Assembly (NCBI GenBank): GCA_009760855.2
Contig: WPIO01000014.1
Location: 771,001 to 835,000 of the forward strand
From: Cristatella mucedo
Taxonomy: Eukaryota > Bryozoa > Phylactolaemata > Cristatellidae
DNA: 64,000 nucleotides
Reading direction: 5' to 3'
Position 1 is the stretch's first letter. Each line of letters opens with the position of its first letter. Position numbers and translations under genes: made by a program. This document shows positions 11,505 through 50,289 of the stretch, piece by piece. The notes beneath the pieces are model-generated. The model was given only the letters and a program-made list of their open reading frames with translations. It did no database searches and had not been told where the DNA came from.

Positions 11505-12045
11505 AGTCGTCCGTCGTTAATTGCAGTTAATCAGTTCCAGACTCAACCGAAATAAGTGGATTTCCACGAAGTGGGATTCTTTAATTATAAATCGAATATT
11601 TTTGTAGTTAGAGCATAGAAAACCTGCTCACGACCCTCTAAATACTGTTTTTAACATTATGAGAGCTCTCTGGACATGAAACAACACCCCTTTAGTCCCC
11701 ATTACACTAGTATTACTCAATTTATTAGACAGAATATGAGAAAATAAGGCTTATTAGACGTGTAAATATCATATTTTTTATTGTTGTGCATTTAATTACA
11801 CTAGGATAAAAAGTCAGTGAACAGTAGGCTTTGATTGACCATGATTGGGATTCACCACTCCAGATGTTTTGGAAAAAAGTTCGTGCCCATTCACAAGGAG
11901 TGGTCCCTGGTTTTGATTGAAATATATGGGTGCATAATTTACTTAGAAACGAGCCCTGTATCATTTTCATTATCCCGATCGACTTTTTAATGACTATATT
12001 TGAAAAACCGCAATAGAGTGAAGCCCGAAGGTCGAAGCGAGAATC
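11505..12045. mobile_element. Degenerate DNA-transposon-like element
   Basis: The left end reads TA-cagtcgtccgtcgttaatt; the right part has aaaaaccgcaatagagtgaa. From memory these resemble terminal regions of widespread cut-and-paste elements with CAGTCGTCC termini (pogo/Tigger-like), which I cannot verify here. A 119-codon minus-strand frame (11725-12084) overlaps and is not recognised. Confidence 0.4.
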
Positions 12046-12309
12046 AGTTTGCTCGTTTAGTATGAGTATGTGTAGCAGAGCCATTAGGCCAGTAATTGAT
12101 CTTTGACCAGGTCAGCAAATAGCCGGCAATCTAGAGCCATGCCAGCTTACCGTGCTGCCAGACAAGCTGCTGCATAATTCTATTGTGCTCTTGGGACACA
12201 GCAAGGCATGGATACAGATCATTAAATCTCATTACCTCCAGGTTTATCGGCCTGTTCGTAATGGCCTAGCAAGGCCTTTTTTCAGTGCTGCAATGAGCTC
12301 TATTTTGTA

Positions 12310-13378
12310 AGATCACTATGACTTTATTTTTTATGTTGCATTGTTGATTAGGATGCCTCACTTGGATGGCAGCAAACTTTCTCAAATCGAAAGACGATAC
12401 AACCAACTAACTATGGGAAAACCAAGCTTGACTCAGTAATTGAAAAACCGAAAGCTCGACATCGGCTCTGCCAGCATATTTTCTGTTGCATCTATACGAA
12501 ATCTTGGCATTCTGTTCCATAATAATCTTTTGTTATACAACCACATCAGCCCACAGTCAAGTCTACCTACATTCAACTACTTAACAATGTTGAAATGTGG
12601 GACTTGTTTAGACAGGAGGGTTACCACATCTAAATTGGTCCATTCATTTGGAACATCCCATCTCGACTTCTGTAACTCACTACTTGCTGGTCAACCGGCC
12701 TTTGCAATCAGCAGCTTGGTGCAAAACTCTGCATGTAGGCTTTTCTGTCGTTAGCATTGAAACTATCACATTACACCACTTGTCAGACACATGTACTCGA
12801 TTCCAACCAAGCAGCATACCGTCTTCAAGGCTCTGTCACTCACTTTCATGTGACTTCATTCTCTGGCTCCAGCCTACCTATCAGAACTATTCCCGCCCAG
12901 GCTCAGTATCGTATTGCCCACTTTACTGAATCAAATCATGTAGCCATACTTCGTATGAGCCTCAGATCCTTTAGAGACAGTGCCTTTAATTTGTATCCTC
13001 CCAAAACCTGGAACTCACTCCCGGCTGACGTCACGACATCCCGTAACTTGACAATATTTAAAAAGAAGCTAAAACACATCGCCTGACTTGAAGAAATTTA
13101 AAAAGAAGCTGAAAATCCACATGTTTATCACAGCTTTAGTGGGTCCTTATGATTAATCTTTTGTGTGCCTATGCTTGCTAACACTGTGAATGCTACCACT
13201 AACCGTATGTACTTGATGGTATTGTGAATGTCACCTCTAACCATGTTGTGCTTGAGACGGTTTGCATTTTACCAGTAACCACTTAAACTTACTTCCATTA
13301 TAGCAAACATTAAGTGTCTAGAAAGAGGCAAAGTTCTCTGAGAGTGCTATGCAAATATATTCATTGATCTTATTATTA
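12310..13378 (+). mobile_element. LINE fragment, C-terminal RT region and 3' UTR
   Basis: The frames read SVASIRNLGILFHNNLLLYNH and SHLDFCNSLLA, then WNSLPADVTTSRNLTIFKKK, the C-terminal part of APE-type (CR1/L2-like) LINE proteins. Next come a 3' UTR with the tgtgcttatgc-like block and the terminal gttctctgagagtgctat. Frameshifts make it non-functional. Confidence 0.85.
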
Positions 13379-13379
13379 T

Positions 13380-15240
13380 GTCATAATTCAGCCGCTGCCT
13401 CAGCCTGTCATAATCTGGTCTTGATTGCATCGAATGCGATTGCTTGGGCGACTACTAGCATGATTGGTATGCTCAGTTAAGCTGCACAATCATTCAAGAA
13501 GCTTGTTTTATTAAGCAAACAGCCGAAAACAGAGCTATTTTATATTCCCCACACTCTAGTTAGCTGACTTGTATAACGATAACGGCATAACGAGGATAAC
13601 GGCAGGCATGACCTCGTTGAAGTGAAGCTAGTAGGAACTACGACAGAACAGCTGAATTGGAGATTGAACAATCTAAAGCAGCACGGATGGCGACGCTCCA
13701 CAGGTGGTAGAGTTTCACAGTCTTGGACCCTTAACGGAAAAGCTTCGGTCAATAGCAATGCTTGTATGAATGATGAGGACCAGGTGACAGGTGAAGGCTA
13801 AATTGGGTGCAGCAGCTCAGCTAGGTATTGAGGAGCTAAGATATTGCCAGCCTAGTGAGCCAAGCGATTAAAAGATAATTTTTGCGGTAGTATTAAGCAC
13901 TAATTATTTAGGTTTAGAGGCTCTGCACGACTGTCTTGTCCAATGTTTATTTTTGATAGCCCGGGCCAGACTTAAACCATAGAACTGGCTTCAGCTAACC
14001 ATTTCGGCAAGAAGCAGCTTATATTGGACAGTATTCGAACACGACGAATAGCTGTGCAAACCCAAACAATGAGAACTTAAAGACGGTCACACCATGGCAA
14101 TCAAATAAATTAAGAATGCTAAGTTACTTATTTCAGCTGCATGAGTAGGATATTCTATGGTGGAAATCGGTCTTATCGTCATTGATGTGCCAAAATTGTC
14201 TGAAGCAGAGGACCTGAAATCAGCACGGCAGCCAGTCAGTCAATCATTTGCCATAGCTTATCAGGAGAGCATCTCGACGTTAACCATGTGTTCACTTCAG
14301 CTGTTGTAAGGATGTTGTTGCCAGCATACATGTAAGCGTGGCAGGTTGTTGTCGGCATAGGCAGATTGGGCAAAGCTGGAGGACCGAATAATCTTGAGAG
14401 ATACTATATGAAAGCAGATCTGCGACGGGATCCGAGAACAGGCCCCCTGTTGAGCGCCACAGGCTCCACATATTGCAGATGAGACCTGATAGTCACACTT
14501 CACTTACTGCAGATGAATATCATGCATGTCATCTAGTATTCGAAACATGCCATAGCCTCAGCAAACAGTCCCATCATTTTTCGCAGTCGCTGTAGCTGAA
14601 CAGGATCTGTGATTACCGGTGTCGAAAGCTGTTTAATTACCACTATCATTGCTATATACAGGATTGCAAAACCAGAAAGCAATTGCTAATACTCTGAAAT
14701 AAAGCTAAGAGATAGTGGCACATGTCATTATTTATACAGAAAAAGCAGAATTCGTCGAGTGAGGTCTCTGGAATCCCATGATTTTGTGAGGATATGCCAA
14801 TCTAATCTATGTGTGGTCAATATCTGTTCGGGGCAAATATTTTCAGAACGGTCGAGAAAAGATGAAGGGAGGCTGGATATTTTCCATTTTTTTTTGCTTC
14901 ACTTAGGCCTTTTCTTCAGCTGAGTTAGTGAGCAGTTCTTGGCACTCTCCTGATCTGAAATATCCCCATATTCATTGTCTGGAGTGCCCGTGTCTTCGGC
15001 TGTTTTTACCTGTGCCTTCAATTATGCTTTCAGTCTGTTAAGAGGAGTGGTACTGAGATGCATCAACAAGATTAGTTATTATTTATCTAACTCGTGAATG
15101 TATAATACAGCCGAAATCATGGATGTGCTTCAAATAAAGTTGTGAAATTGTACGTAACTGGAAATGGTTGACTGTGTACCCTTAAGCTGTAACTATGTGT
15201 CCAAGCATGACGGTAAATTTAGGTGTCTAGCACTGTGATA
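13380..15240. other. Unassigned intergenic DNA
   Basis: I recognise no gene or repeat. An acidic 35-codon minus-strand frame ending in KKRPK and a stop near 14900 is noted but unsupported. Confidence 0.4.
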
Positions 15241-15377
<137 letters not shown>

Positions 15378-15540
15378 CACGAATGCAAAACAAGCTGATA
15401 GTTTATCATGGGAAGAGGCAAACCTTCCAGTGTCCCCATAGGAGGCCGGTGATTAAGAGGCTTGCCAGTTAGCCACTTCTGGAAATTGCCCTCAAGGTCA
15501 GGCGACAGAAGGCTGGCATCAACTGTTTGTGTACCTATTC

Positions 15541-15571
<31 letters not shown>

Positions 15572-15574
15572 TCT

Positions 15575-16457
15575 TTCTATCCACACGTATGTGTATTTGT
15601 GCCTGCACGATTGTGAAACTTTAACATGTACATGTGCATGTACATGGTATGCATCCTTTTCATGCAAAATTCAAACTTTGAGGCTTCAAAGGCCGAAAGA
15701 CCTTATGGGTTAGTAGCTACTATCGAATTGCAGGTTCTTGTTGGCGCCGACTGCAAGTGCATCTCACTCTTACTCGGTTTTGCTTGTGCTACTGGATTTG
15801 ATAGCCACTAGGTATTCTTACAAACGGGTATTTTTTGATAGCCACTGCCTATTCTTACAAACGGTTATTGCGGCTTCCACGTTCGGACAGAAGTAGACCA
15901 CAAGCACGGTGCTGCTAACGGTGCTGCTAACGGTGCTAGTCCCAGCAGACTCGGAAAGAATAGCAGTGAAGCCTCATCCCCCACGAGCCTTGGAATCATG
16001 GCTAGCAACTTGCTTGTGCAGCACCAATTCGTGCTGGTATGCCGACAGTAGCACGAACAAGGCAGCGACGAAGAGTCCGACAGACACTTAGCATGTCCAT
16101 ATCCATAGACTCGTTAATTTGGAAATGATAACGGGTCATGTGCTTTCAACAGCCACCGTCATGACCCTTGAGGTGTAACACACATATAGCTGCTCACACA
16201 GGGCTGCTCAATGAGCTTGATCATAGCTCCACTCAAATGCCGTGGCCAACTACCTGAGCACAGCTGACTGCCTTTTACACAGCTTCGGCTTGCCCATAGG
16301 TTATTGCACAGTCAGTTCCTAAACGTTATAATTCAGGAACCAAAAATAATGAGTACGAACCATAGTCTAGCTGATTTAGCTTGCCACCGTTTCAATTTGT
16401 CGGGTTGGTCTGGAGAGCCTTATATATTGCTGTATGCTGCTGCTGTGTCTTTTGCAG
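15575..16457. other. 5' flank / upstream intron of the ABCB gene
   Basis: The acceptor at 16457 implies that part of this is intron. Two imperfect direct repeats are visible (about 15806-15830 with 15838-15865, and three 12-nt units at 15909-15940). No promoter element stands out. Confidence 0.4.
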
Positions 16458-16464
16458 CTGAAAA

Positions 16465-42337
<25,873 letters not shown>

Positions 42338-42972
42338 CGGAGGAATCCCACTCAATAGGCACATGAATGTGCTTATCAATTGGGTGATCTGAACAGGTAG
42401 CCGGCTACTAGGCCTAAAAGGCCTTGCTGAAATATCTGCTTGCAGACAAGGCAGGTAGCATCTCTCTGCTGCCGACAAGCAAGCTTACACGTTCTAACCT
42501 CCTTCATACGTTCCACTCATCAGACTTTGTGTTACAAGATGCTGTTTTTGACTTGGCATTCAAATACACAACCGACTAGGTTCACCTTGTCTTGTAAATG
42601 TCAGGGTGCTAACCATAATGTACATTCGTCTCATATCCCTTGCTGGCATTCTTCACTGCCAGCAGTTACTCATTCTTCATTGTTAGCAAGCTTGCCGAGA
42701 TGTCAAGTTGCCGTGATTATGATGTACATGATGTGTACGATAAGCACATTTTTCGTGTGCCTGTTTCCTGTTGTCCCCAAAATTATTGGTCATCAGACTG
42801 GGTGCCGAACTATTTAGCAGCAGCGATGCGATACTTTAAGTAAGCCCATCTTGGTGCAATATGGCTGTGCTGAGTCGCTGCGGCAAAGCCTTGGTGCCTT
42901 TTGCTAAGTTATTCCACTGCAAGTGCAAATGTGAAAGCAGATTTCAAATCCTGATTGCAAAATCCTGTGATA

Positions 42973-42978
42973 AATAAA
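42973..42978 (+). other. Candidate poly(A) signal of the ABCB gene
   Basis: An AATAAA hexamer lies 636 nt after the stop codon. Further AATAAA copies at 43094-43099 and 43240-43245 are alternatives. All precede the LINE that starts near 43559, so the transcript probably ends in this interval. Confidence 0.4.
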
Positions 42979-43558
42979 GTGACTACTTTTTCTAAGACGA
43001 TGCCATGAACATGAATGTTGTAGCACATGCTGCTCTGAATCATGCTTACGTCAATATAGGCAGCCGATTCCACTTTCAGATGGATATAAAAGAAATAAAC
43101 TTGTGCGCATACAACGTCGCACACACTCCACAGCGGATTACTCTACGGAAAGAGCCTCGCCTCTTTTAAATGTTTACCTTTAAGCATAGTTGAAGACATA
43201 TTCATAAGCATGTCACCAAGAGAGTAACCAAAACTAGTCAATAAAACGTTGCTCAAACTCATCCGGAGTAGCTTGTAAAGTTAGCTGTGGGGCTGCAGGT
43301 CCCTTGACTTGGGTGGCAAGCCCCAAAACATGCGTTTCGAGCAATGCCAATGTTGAGTCATCCATTCGGAAGCTGCAGGCCTTTCAAAAGAAGTCCAAGC
43401 TGCACTAAGGTGTTCAATGGAGGAATCTGCCACTTTCCATTGTTGTCACACTTGAGTTCTGAAGGGGTTGACCAAAGACAGTACACAGTCAAGCTGCCTC
43501 TGATTAACAGCTCTCCAATCCAACATTCACTGATACGCAACGAAATTTTCTCTTTCTC

Positions 43559-46500
43559 AATTTTAATAATAACAATGATACATTTGATATAGCGCCCTCG
43601 GAGAACTCGATCTCTTTATGGGCACTTTACATTTGCTGCAACAGAAGCGAGGTCGAATGGTTAGAGGTGGATTGCTTGATAAACAGCAAGAAGTCATTAT
43701 GCAAAGTCGTGATACAAGTCGGGAGTGAGTTTAAGGTTTTGGGAGCATACGAGCTAAAGGCACGGTCTCCAAGGAATTTGAGGTTTACACGAGGTATAGG
43801 TAAATAGTTCGATTCCGGAAAGTGGGTTGAACAATACTTAGCCAGGTGGGGCAGTAGATCTGATAGGTAGGTTGGAGCCAAAGAAGAGATCCTAAAAGTG
43901 AGCAACAAAACCTTGAAGTCAATCCGTTGCTTGACTGGTAGCCAGTGCAGGTCGGCGAGAAGTGGTGTGATGTAGCAACTGGCTGCGAAGCTCACGACAG
44001 ACAAGCCTAGCTGCAGAGCTTTGCACCAGCTGTAAGCGCCTGATTGCACAGGCCGGTAGACCAGCATTCAGTGAGTTACCGAAGTCAAGACAGATATCAC
44101 AAATGCATGGACCAACTTAGATGTGGTATCCTTGTCTAGCAATGCCTAATTTTAGCAGTGTTATATAGCTAGAAGTAGGTAGAATTTACTGTGGAGTTGA
44201 TGTGGTCGTCTAAAGAAAGGTTACTTTGGAACATGACGCTTAGATCTCGTGAAAATTCAACAGGAGATATGCTGGCGGAGCCCATTTTGAGCGTTAGCCT
44301 TTTCAATTTTCGAAACACACTTGGTTTGCCCATAACTTACCATTTGGTTTTATTCTCATTCAATTTAAAAATTTTGCTGCCATCCATGTGCAGATGTCAT
44401 CAATACATGCAGCAAGGGAGTAGCGAGAATTCAACGATCTGGAATGCTGGGAGGAATCAAAGCAGAGGTACAACTGAGTGTCATCTGCATAGAAGTGAAA
44501 GCCTAGATTGTGCTTGGCAATTACATCAGCAAGAGGGCGAGTATGAACCATGAAAAGAATGAGACCAAGCTCAGATCCACGAGTTACCCATATTTCAGAG
44601 GTTCCTCGGATGATCTTTGTCCATTCAGATGAATACCCTGGTTTCTCCCACTGAGATAGGACCTGTACCATTGAAATGCAGTGCCATTCCTGCCTAGGCG
44701 AGATGAGAGGCACTCAAGAGAGATTAGATGATCGATTGTATCAGAAGCTGCCGAAAGATCGAGCAAAGCAAGCAGAGATATCTACCCATGTCTGCATTCC
44801 TATGTAGGTCGTTGTACACCCAAAGTAATGCTGACTCTGTGAAGTGATTTGCTGTAAAAACCAGACTGGAACTTACTAGCAAGGTTTGAGGTTTCGATAT
44901 ATGAGTTCAGCTGGTATACCACGACTCGTTCGAGTGTGTCTGAAAGGAATGGCAGAAGGAAGACTAGGCAGAAGTTACTCAAGTTCTCTTGGTCTAGTAT
45001 TGCTTTCTTGAGTAGTGGCCTGACTACAGCCTTTTCGAAAGGTGCCGGGACATGACCCGAGGCTAATGACGCATGTATGATGTTATTTGTGCATGGCAGA
45101 AGCAGACCAGTGCATCTTAGAAGCAGGATAATGAGAATAGGGGCCAAATGACTAGTTGTCTTCTTTGATTGAGATATAAACTTCAGGACGAGGTCACTAG
45201 TGACCTGCTTGAATCCAGACATTGAGGCGCTGCATAAAATTGGGGGACAGGATTCCAGGGGAATGCTGCCATCTTAGGGGTGGACTCCCTGATCTTTTCT
45301 ATCTTGTTTACAAAGAAGCTAGAGAAGCGATCAGCTGTATCGTCACAGGGATCACTAGGTAAGGAGCTAACCTGGGATTGGTTAAGGAGATAGTTGTTCG
45401 TCGATACCAGCATTTTTGAATTGTGCATCTGCGATTCAACAATATTTTTATAGAAGCTAGACTTGGCCTTTGCTAGGATCGATTGGTTGATCTACAGTAG
45501 TCCTCGTATGCCTGTCGATGGACAGTCAGTCCTGATCTTTTGTATGCTTTTTCAAGCTTTTGCTGAGTAGACCTTGCTAGTTTAATGTCTGTGGTAAACA
45601 ATGGTGGTCTGGGCGATGGTGCCCAGTGTGCTTAGTCAGTGGTTCAAACTCGTCCGAGCATGTCAGCTAGTGTAGCGTTCTAGCAATCGACCAATGATGA
45701 CAGGTCGGAGGCATTGAGCAGCAGAGGTGAAGCAGATATTTGTGCACGGACAGCATCGATGTCAATGGTCTCGGGGTTTCGTGATTCACAGGCGATTTTA
45801 GATGAGGATGAGGAAGGTACACACTAAAGACTGATTGAGATCCGCATGTGATCAGATAAGCAGGATTTGGTCATAATTGATGATGACAAAGTGCAGTTGT
45901 ATGAAAAGATTTGGCCGAGTTTGTGACCTTTGATGTGCCTAGGGCCTTGCACATGAGCCACAAGAGACAATGAGTCCGAATGCACGAAATTCAGAGCTGA
46001 AGGCCTCAGGTAAGTTATCAAAGTAAATTTTGAAATCGCCCGTAACGAGGCAGTATAAATTTCGTGCACACAGAATCGAAATAATATCAGAAAAATCTGA
46101 GATTAAAGAGGACTCGGTACCTGGTGGGCGATAGACTACTGCCACTATCGGTAGCTTGTTGTCGGGTGTCCTCAAGGCAATAGACTGGAAAGACTGCTTC
46201 GAGATAAACTGCTTCGAGGGTACTGCAAATGGCTTGAAGTCGAAGTTCGAGCGCGTGATAATAGCAACACCACCACCAGTTTTGATTGATCTAGTGGTAT
46301 GAAAGAAGGAGAAACCAGCTGGGGTAGCGACTTTAAGGGTCGGGCAGTTTACCGATTGTAGCCAAGTTCCAGTCAATGCAGACAGGTCGAGACCTTTTTC
46401 AAAGTAAGGTCGTTTATTACTATGAGTTTGTTGCACATTAAGCGAGGATTCCAAAGGCCGGCGCTAAGTTGGGGCGCCTGCGTTATAACCGGCCTGATGC

Positions 46501-47300
46501 CCACTAAGTTAAAGAGATTCGAAGTAATGCTTGAGGGAGAACCGGGCTGGGCGGTTAGAGGCAATGCTAGGAATACCAGACGAGCGGGTACTCAGCTGCC
46601 AGCTGCCGCCAAACGAGCAGCGTCTCAGCCGGCGGCCCCGGCCCCTCGGCTGCTCTTTTCTATTGTTAATACATAATTGACGGATCTTAGCAACAGCAAT
46701 CACATCTAGGAATGCATTTCCGCTAAGATAACTAAGCTATAATAGGTACACACGGTCATAACAAACATGCAGGTTACTAGCCGCCGGCGTATCTAACGCC
46801 GGTGCAGGCGCGAGGGACCCAGCAGCCCGAAGCGATAAGCGTTTAGATCCATAATTTAGGCCCATAATTTCTTACGTGCTACGGTCAAACGACAAACAGA
46901 TAGGCTTTAAACAGGTCTTAGCTGTATTGTGAAATTTTGAATTTATCCGTGGACTAACCGGGAGCTATCATGGCTATTTTAGCAAAGCTGACGAGCATCT
47001 GAAAACTTTGGAGAAACATTAATCGAAATTGAATCGCATTCCTTAGCAGCGGCGGAGGCTTAATGAGGTTTTTGGTAGCTCTGCATACCTGAGTGACGGT
47101 AGTTCAGTCTCGACAGAATCGTAGAGCTAGCCGGATCTTTAGCTAGGGACGCTATACCACGCAATCTCAAATCCTGGACAGAGATCGAACGCGATGACAA
47201 GCTTTTAAGTGTGACCTTTTGTATGGTACCTTTAAACCTCACACGGTCATTGCTTAAATCGAGATCACTCGATGCTGGCGGCACTGCAGCACCAGCAATT
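43559..47300 (-). mobile_element. Nearly full-length APE-type LINE (CR1/L2-like), inactive
   Basis: The 3' end at 43559 has the family terminus and an AT-rich tail. Reading upward on the minus strand: C-terminal domain with HWLPVKQRIDFKVLLLTF (43627-44067); RT palm with intact YADD (44480-44491) and LDLSAASDTIDH (44584-44766); N-terminal RT parts (44800-45428); APE endonuclease with GGGVAIITRSNFDF, VVYRPPG and GDFKIYFDN (45939-46454); and LSAGLWNPRLMCNKLIVIND at its start (to 46564). A Lys/Ser-rich frame at 47060-47284 could be ORF1 remains. Several frameshifts split ORF2, so it cannot be active. Confidence 0.85.
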
Positions 47301-47596
47301 AGAAAAACGTACTCGCGTATTCAAGTAGTACATTAAGCATATCCTTTAAGAAGAACTTCAGTTTTATCTTTACTTGAGGAAATAGGTTGAAATCCGCTGT
47401 TGAATTTCTGCAAAGTCAGAATTCAGTTCATTTGTCACTAATGGCAACCACAGGAAGGAAAGGTTAAATCACACCGATTGGGAGGTATTGTGTTCTTTCC
47501 AAATTTGTGCCATGCAGTACGCGGTATTTCCACCGGACTAAATAAAAAGATTTGTCAGATGCAGCAAATTATGTCGCTTAGCTATAGCAAGTGCTG

Positions 47597-48410
<814 letters not shown>

Positions 48411-49900
48411 GTGCTTCTACTGTTGCTCCACCAAATGGGTGGACCCGTCTCTGAAGCCAGCCCAGAGCGCCGCCTGGCTGCCATTCGCAGATGGCAGCCA
48501 GGCATCGAGGCTGGCTGCCATCACATTCCAAGTTTTCGTCTCTCGACACCGGCAGTTCCCGTGTAAGCGGCTTGGTTGTGACGGCCGTACGACGCTGGAC
48601 TTGCCGACTTCACAGTACCTAAGCTTCTTGCTGGGTCAGTTCAATTGGAAAAATGAACAAGGCCATTTGTTGCCTTTGTAAAGATTGAAAAACAAACAAA
48701 CCGTAATGATCGCGAAAACAGCCAGTAGCAGGCGAGTGATTGTCCGGTTCTTATCGGATTGGAATTGACGCTTACAATGATTCAACCCGAAGTGCCAACG
48801 CGGCACTTCTGGGAAAGACGCCGACATGCAAGACGCTTCAGTACTACACGTGTACGTTGATAAAACCACGGGCCTGGTGTGATATGCGTCATCCCTTAAC
48901 CATACGGTTGTATGTCTGCAAGACGCGAGTTAAGTGTTTTCAATCACGACAGTTGCACCCGATGGTTTGAACGATTACAGAGATGGACGATTTTGGTACG
49001 GAAGTGATGACTAATTCAATAGATCCGAATTACTTGCCCAAGATAAAGTATATATGGAAGCCAGAATGGGACTATGAGCGTTTTACTCCCCCGCAGTTGA
49101 TATATCCGTCAGATAAAACTTGGCTGCCGCACGAAATTAACTGCACGATATGATCTAAGGATGATTCAATCATTCTCGATGCGCCAAAGCATCAATGGTT
49201 TGGTTAGTATTACATCAAGTAGCGTGTAAACGACAAGTATGACCCTGCCAAACTGCAAACAGTCAAGCGTACGCGATAGATACCTGGAGTATTGCTGAAA
49301 CTTTCTTGGGACTTAAAAAGCCGCACAATTGCATAAGATGACAGCGCGACTAGTTGTGCTACTCTTGCTCAGGGTTGTTGACTCTTGCTTGCTTATTCAA
49401 GTGCTAAGGCAGCGGCACTCGTAAACTGAGTAACCTTTGCTCTGCACCTACAGAATTTTCCTATCGCGGATAGAACCATAAGGACCAGAGAAAACATTCT
49501 CAAAGGAACCGGCGCTGCATTGTTAAGAAAGAATCTTAGCCGTAGTTTGTGTGCGTACTGATTGAACGACTCTCTACCCAGGCGTCGGGAGCGGACTGCC
49601 TGAGCCACTTCTTAATCACTCTTACACGCAGCCAGCTCGCTGTGCGGCGAGTGACGAATGTGGAATGCGAAGGCTAAGGGGGGTGGTTGAGGGATTTACA
49701 TGGAGAACCGGGAGGGGCTGGAGTGAAAAGCTGGAATTTCGCTGCGTCGGCCGACTAATCCAGGCTTGGCGGTAGTTCTCCTCTTGTACACTTAGAATGA
49801 CAACATTTGCCTCTGAAGCAAGCTATACCAGTCGTTCAATGGATTCGGTGACCTCGTCGGCTGGCTCCTTGGACTTCGAGAGGCGCTTCCAGCTGAGCTT
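48411..49900. other. Unassigned intergenic DNA
   Basis: No gene is recognised. A perfect 13-bp hairpin (48472-48484 with 48491-48503, loop of 6) follows the CT tract. Confidence 0.4.
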
Positions 49901-49902
49901 AT

Positions 49903-50050
49903 ACATAATATACAATTCATTTATATAGCGCCCCAAGAAAATTTAATCTCTATTCAGGCGCTTCACATATGCCTTGGGGCTCGAGCCAACGAGCTCAGCC
50001 AGACCTTAGTCGGAGCGAGCACCTTAACCGCTGGACCAAACCAGCTCAGC
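49903..50050 (-). mobile_element. SINE-1, full-length copy
   Basis: On the minus strand it has the A box tggtccagcggttaaggtg, the B-box region ttggctcgagccccaagg, and the 3' end gaatagagattaaattttct with gggcgctatataaatgaatt. It is the cleanest copy of the family here. Confidence 0.88.
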
Positions 50051-50204
50051 TTCGTCGACTCGGCCACGTGGCACGCATGGCTACTCATATCCATGCCAGG
50101 CGGTGCCTTCACGCTTGCTGCCAATCTTTCCGAAGCGGTGAAGAAAGACTACGCTCAACTTCGTGCAGCGCTGGCGAAGGTATTTGCAAGCTCGCGAATC
50201 CCTT

Positions 50205-50281
50205 TGAAGCAAATGCAAAGCGCCGAGAGAGAGATTGAGTTCTCTGAGGGCGCTTTATCAAGTGCATTATTATTATTATTG
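50205..50281 (+). mobile_element. LINE 3' terminus with ATT tail
   Basis: gcaaatgcaaagcgccgaga, gagttctctgagggcgcttt and ATT repeats mark an extremely 5'-truncated insertion. Confidence 0.8.
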
Positions 50282-50289
50282 GTAAGAAC

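Noticed and set aside
14900..15030. Short acidic minus-strand frame ending KKRPK-stop, followed by an A run
   Set aside because: Only about 35 codons, with several equally weak acceptors and no partner exon.
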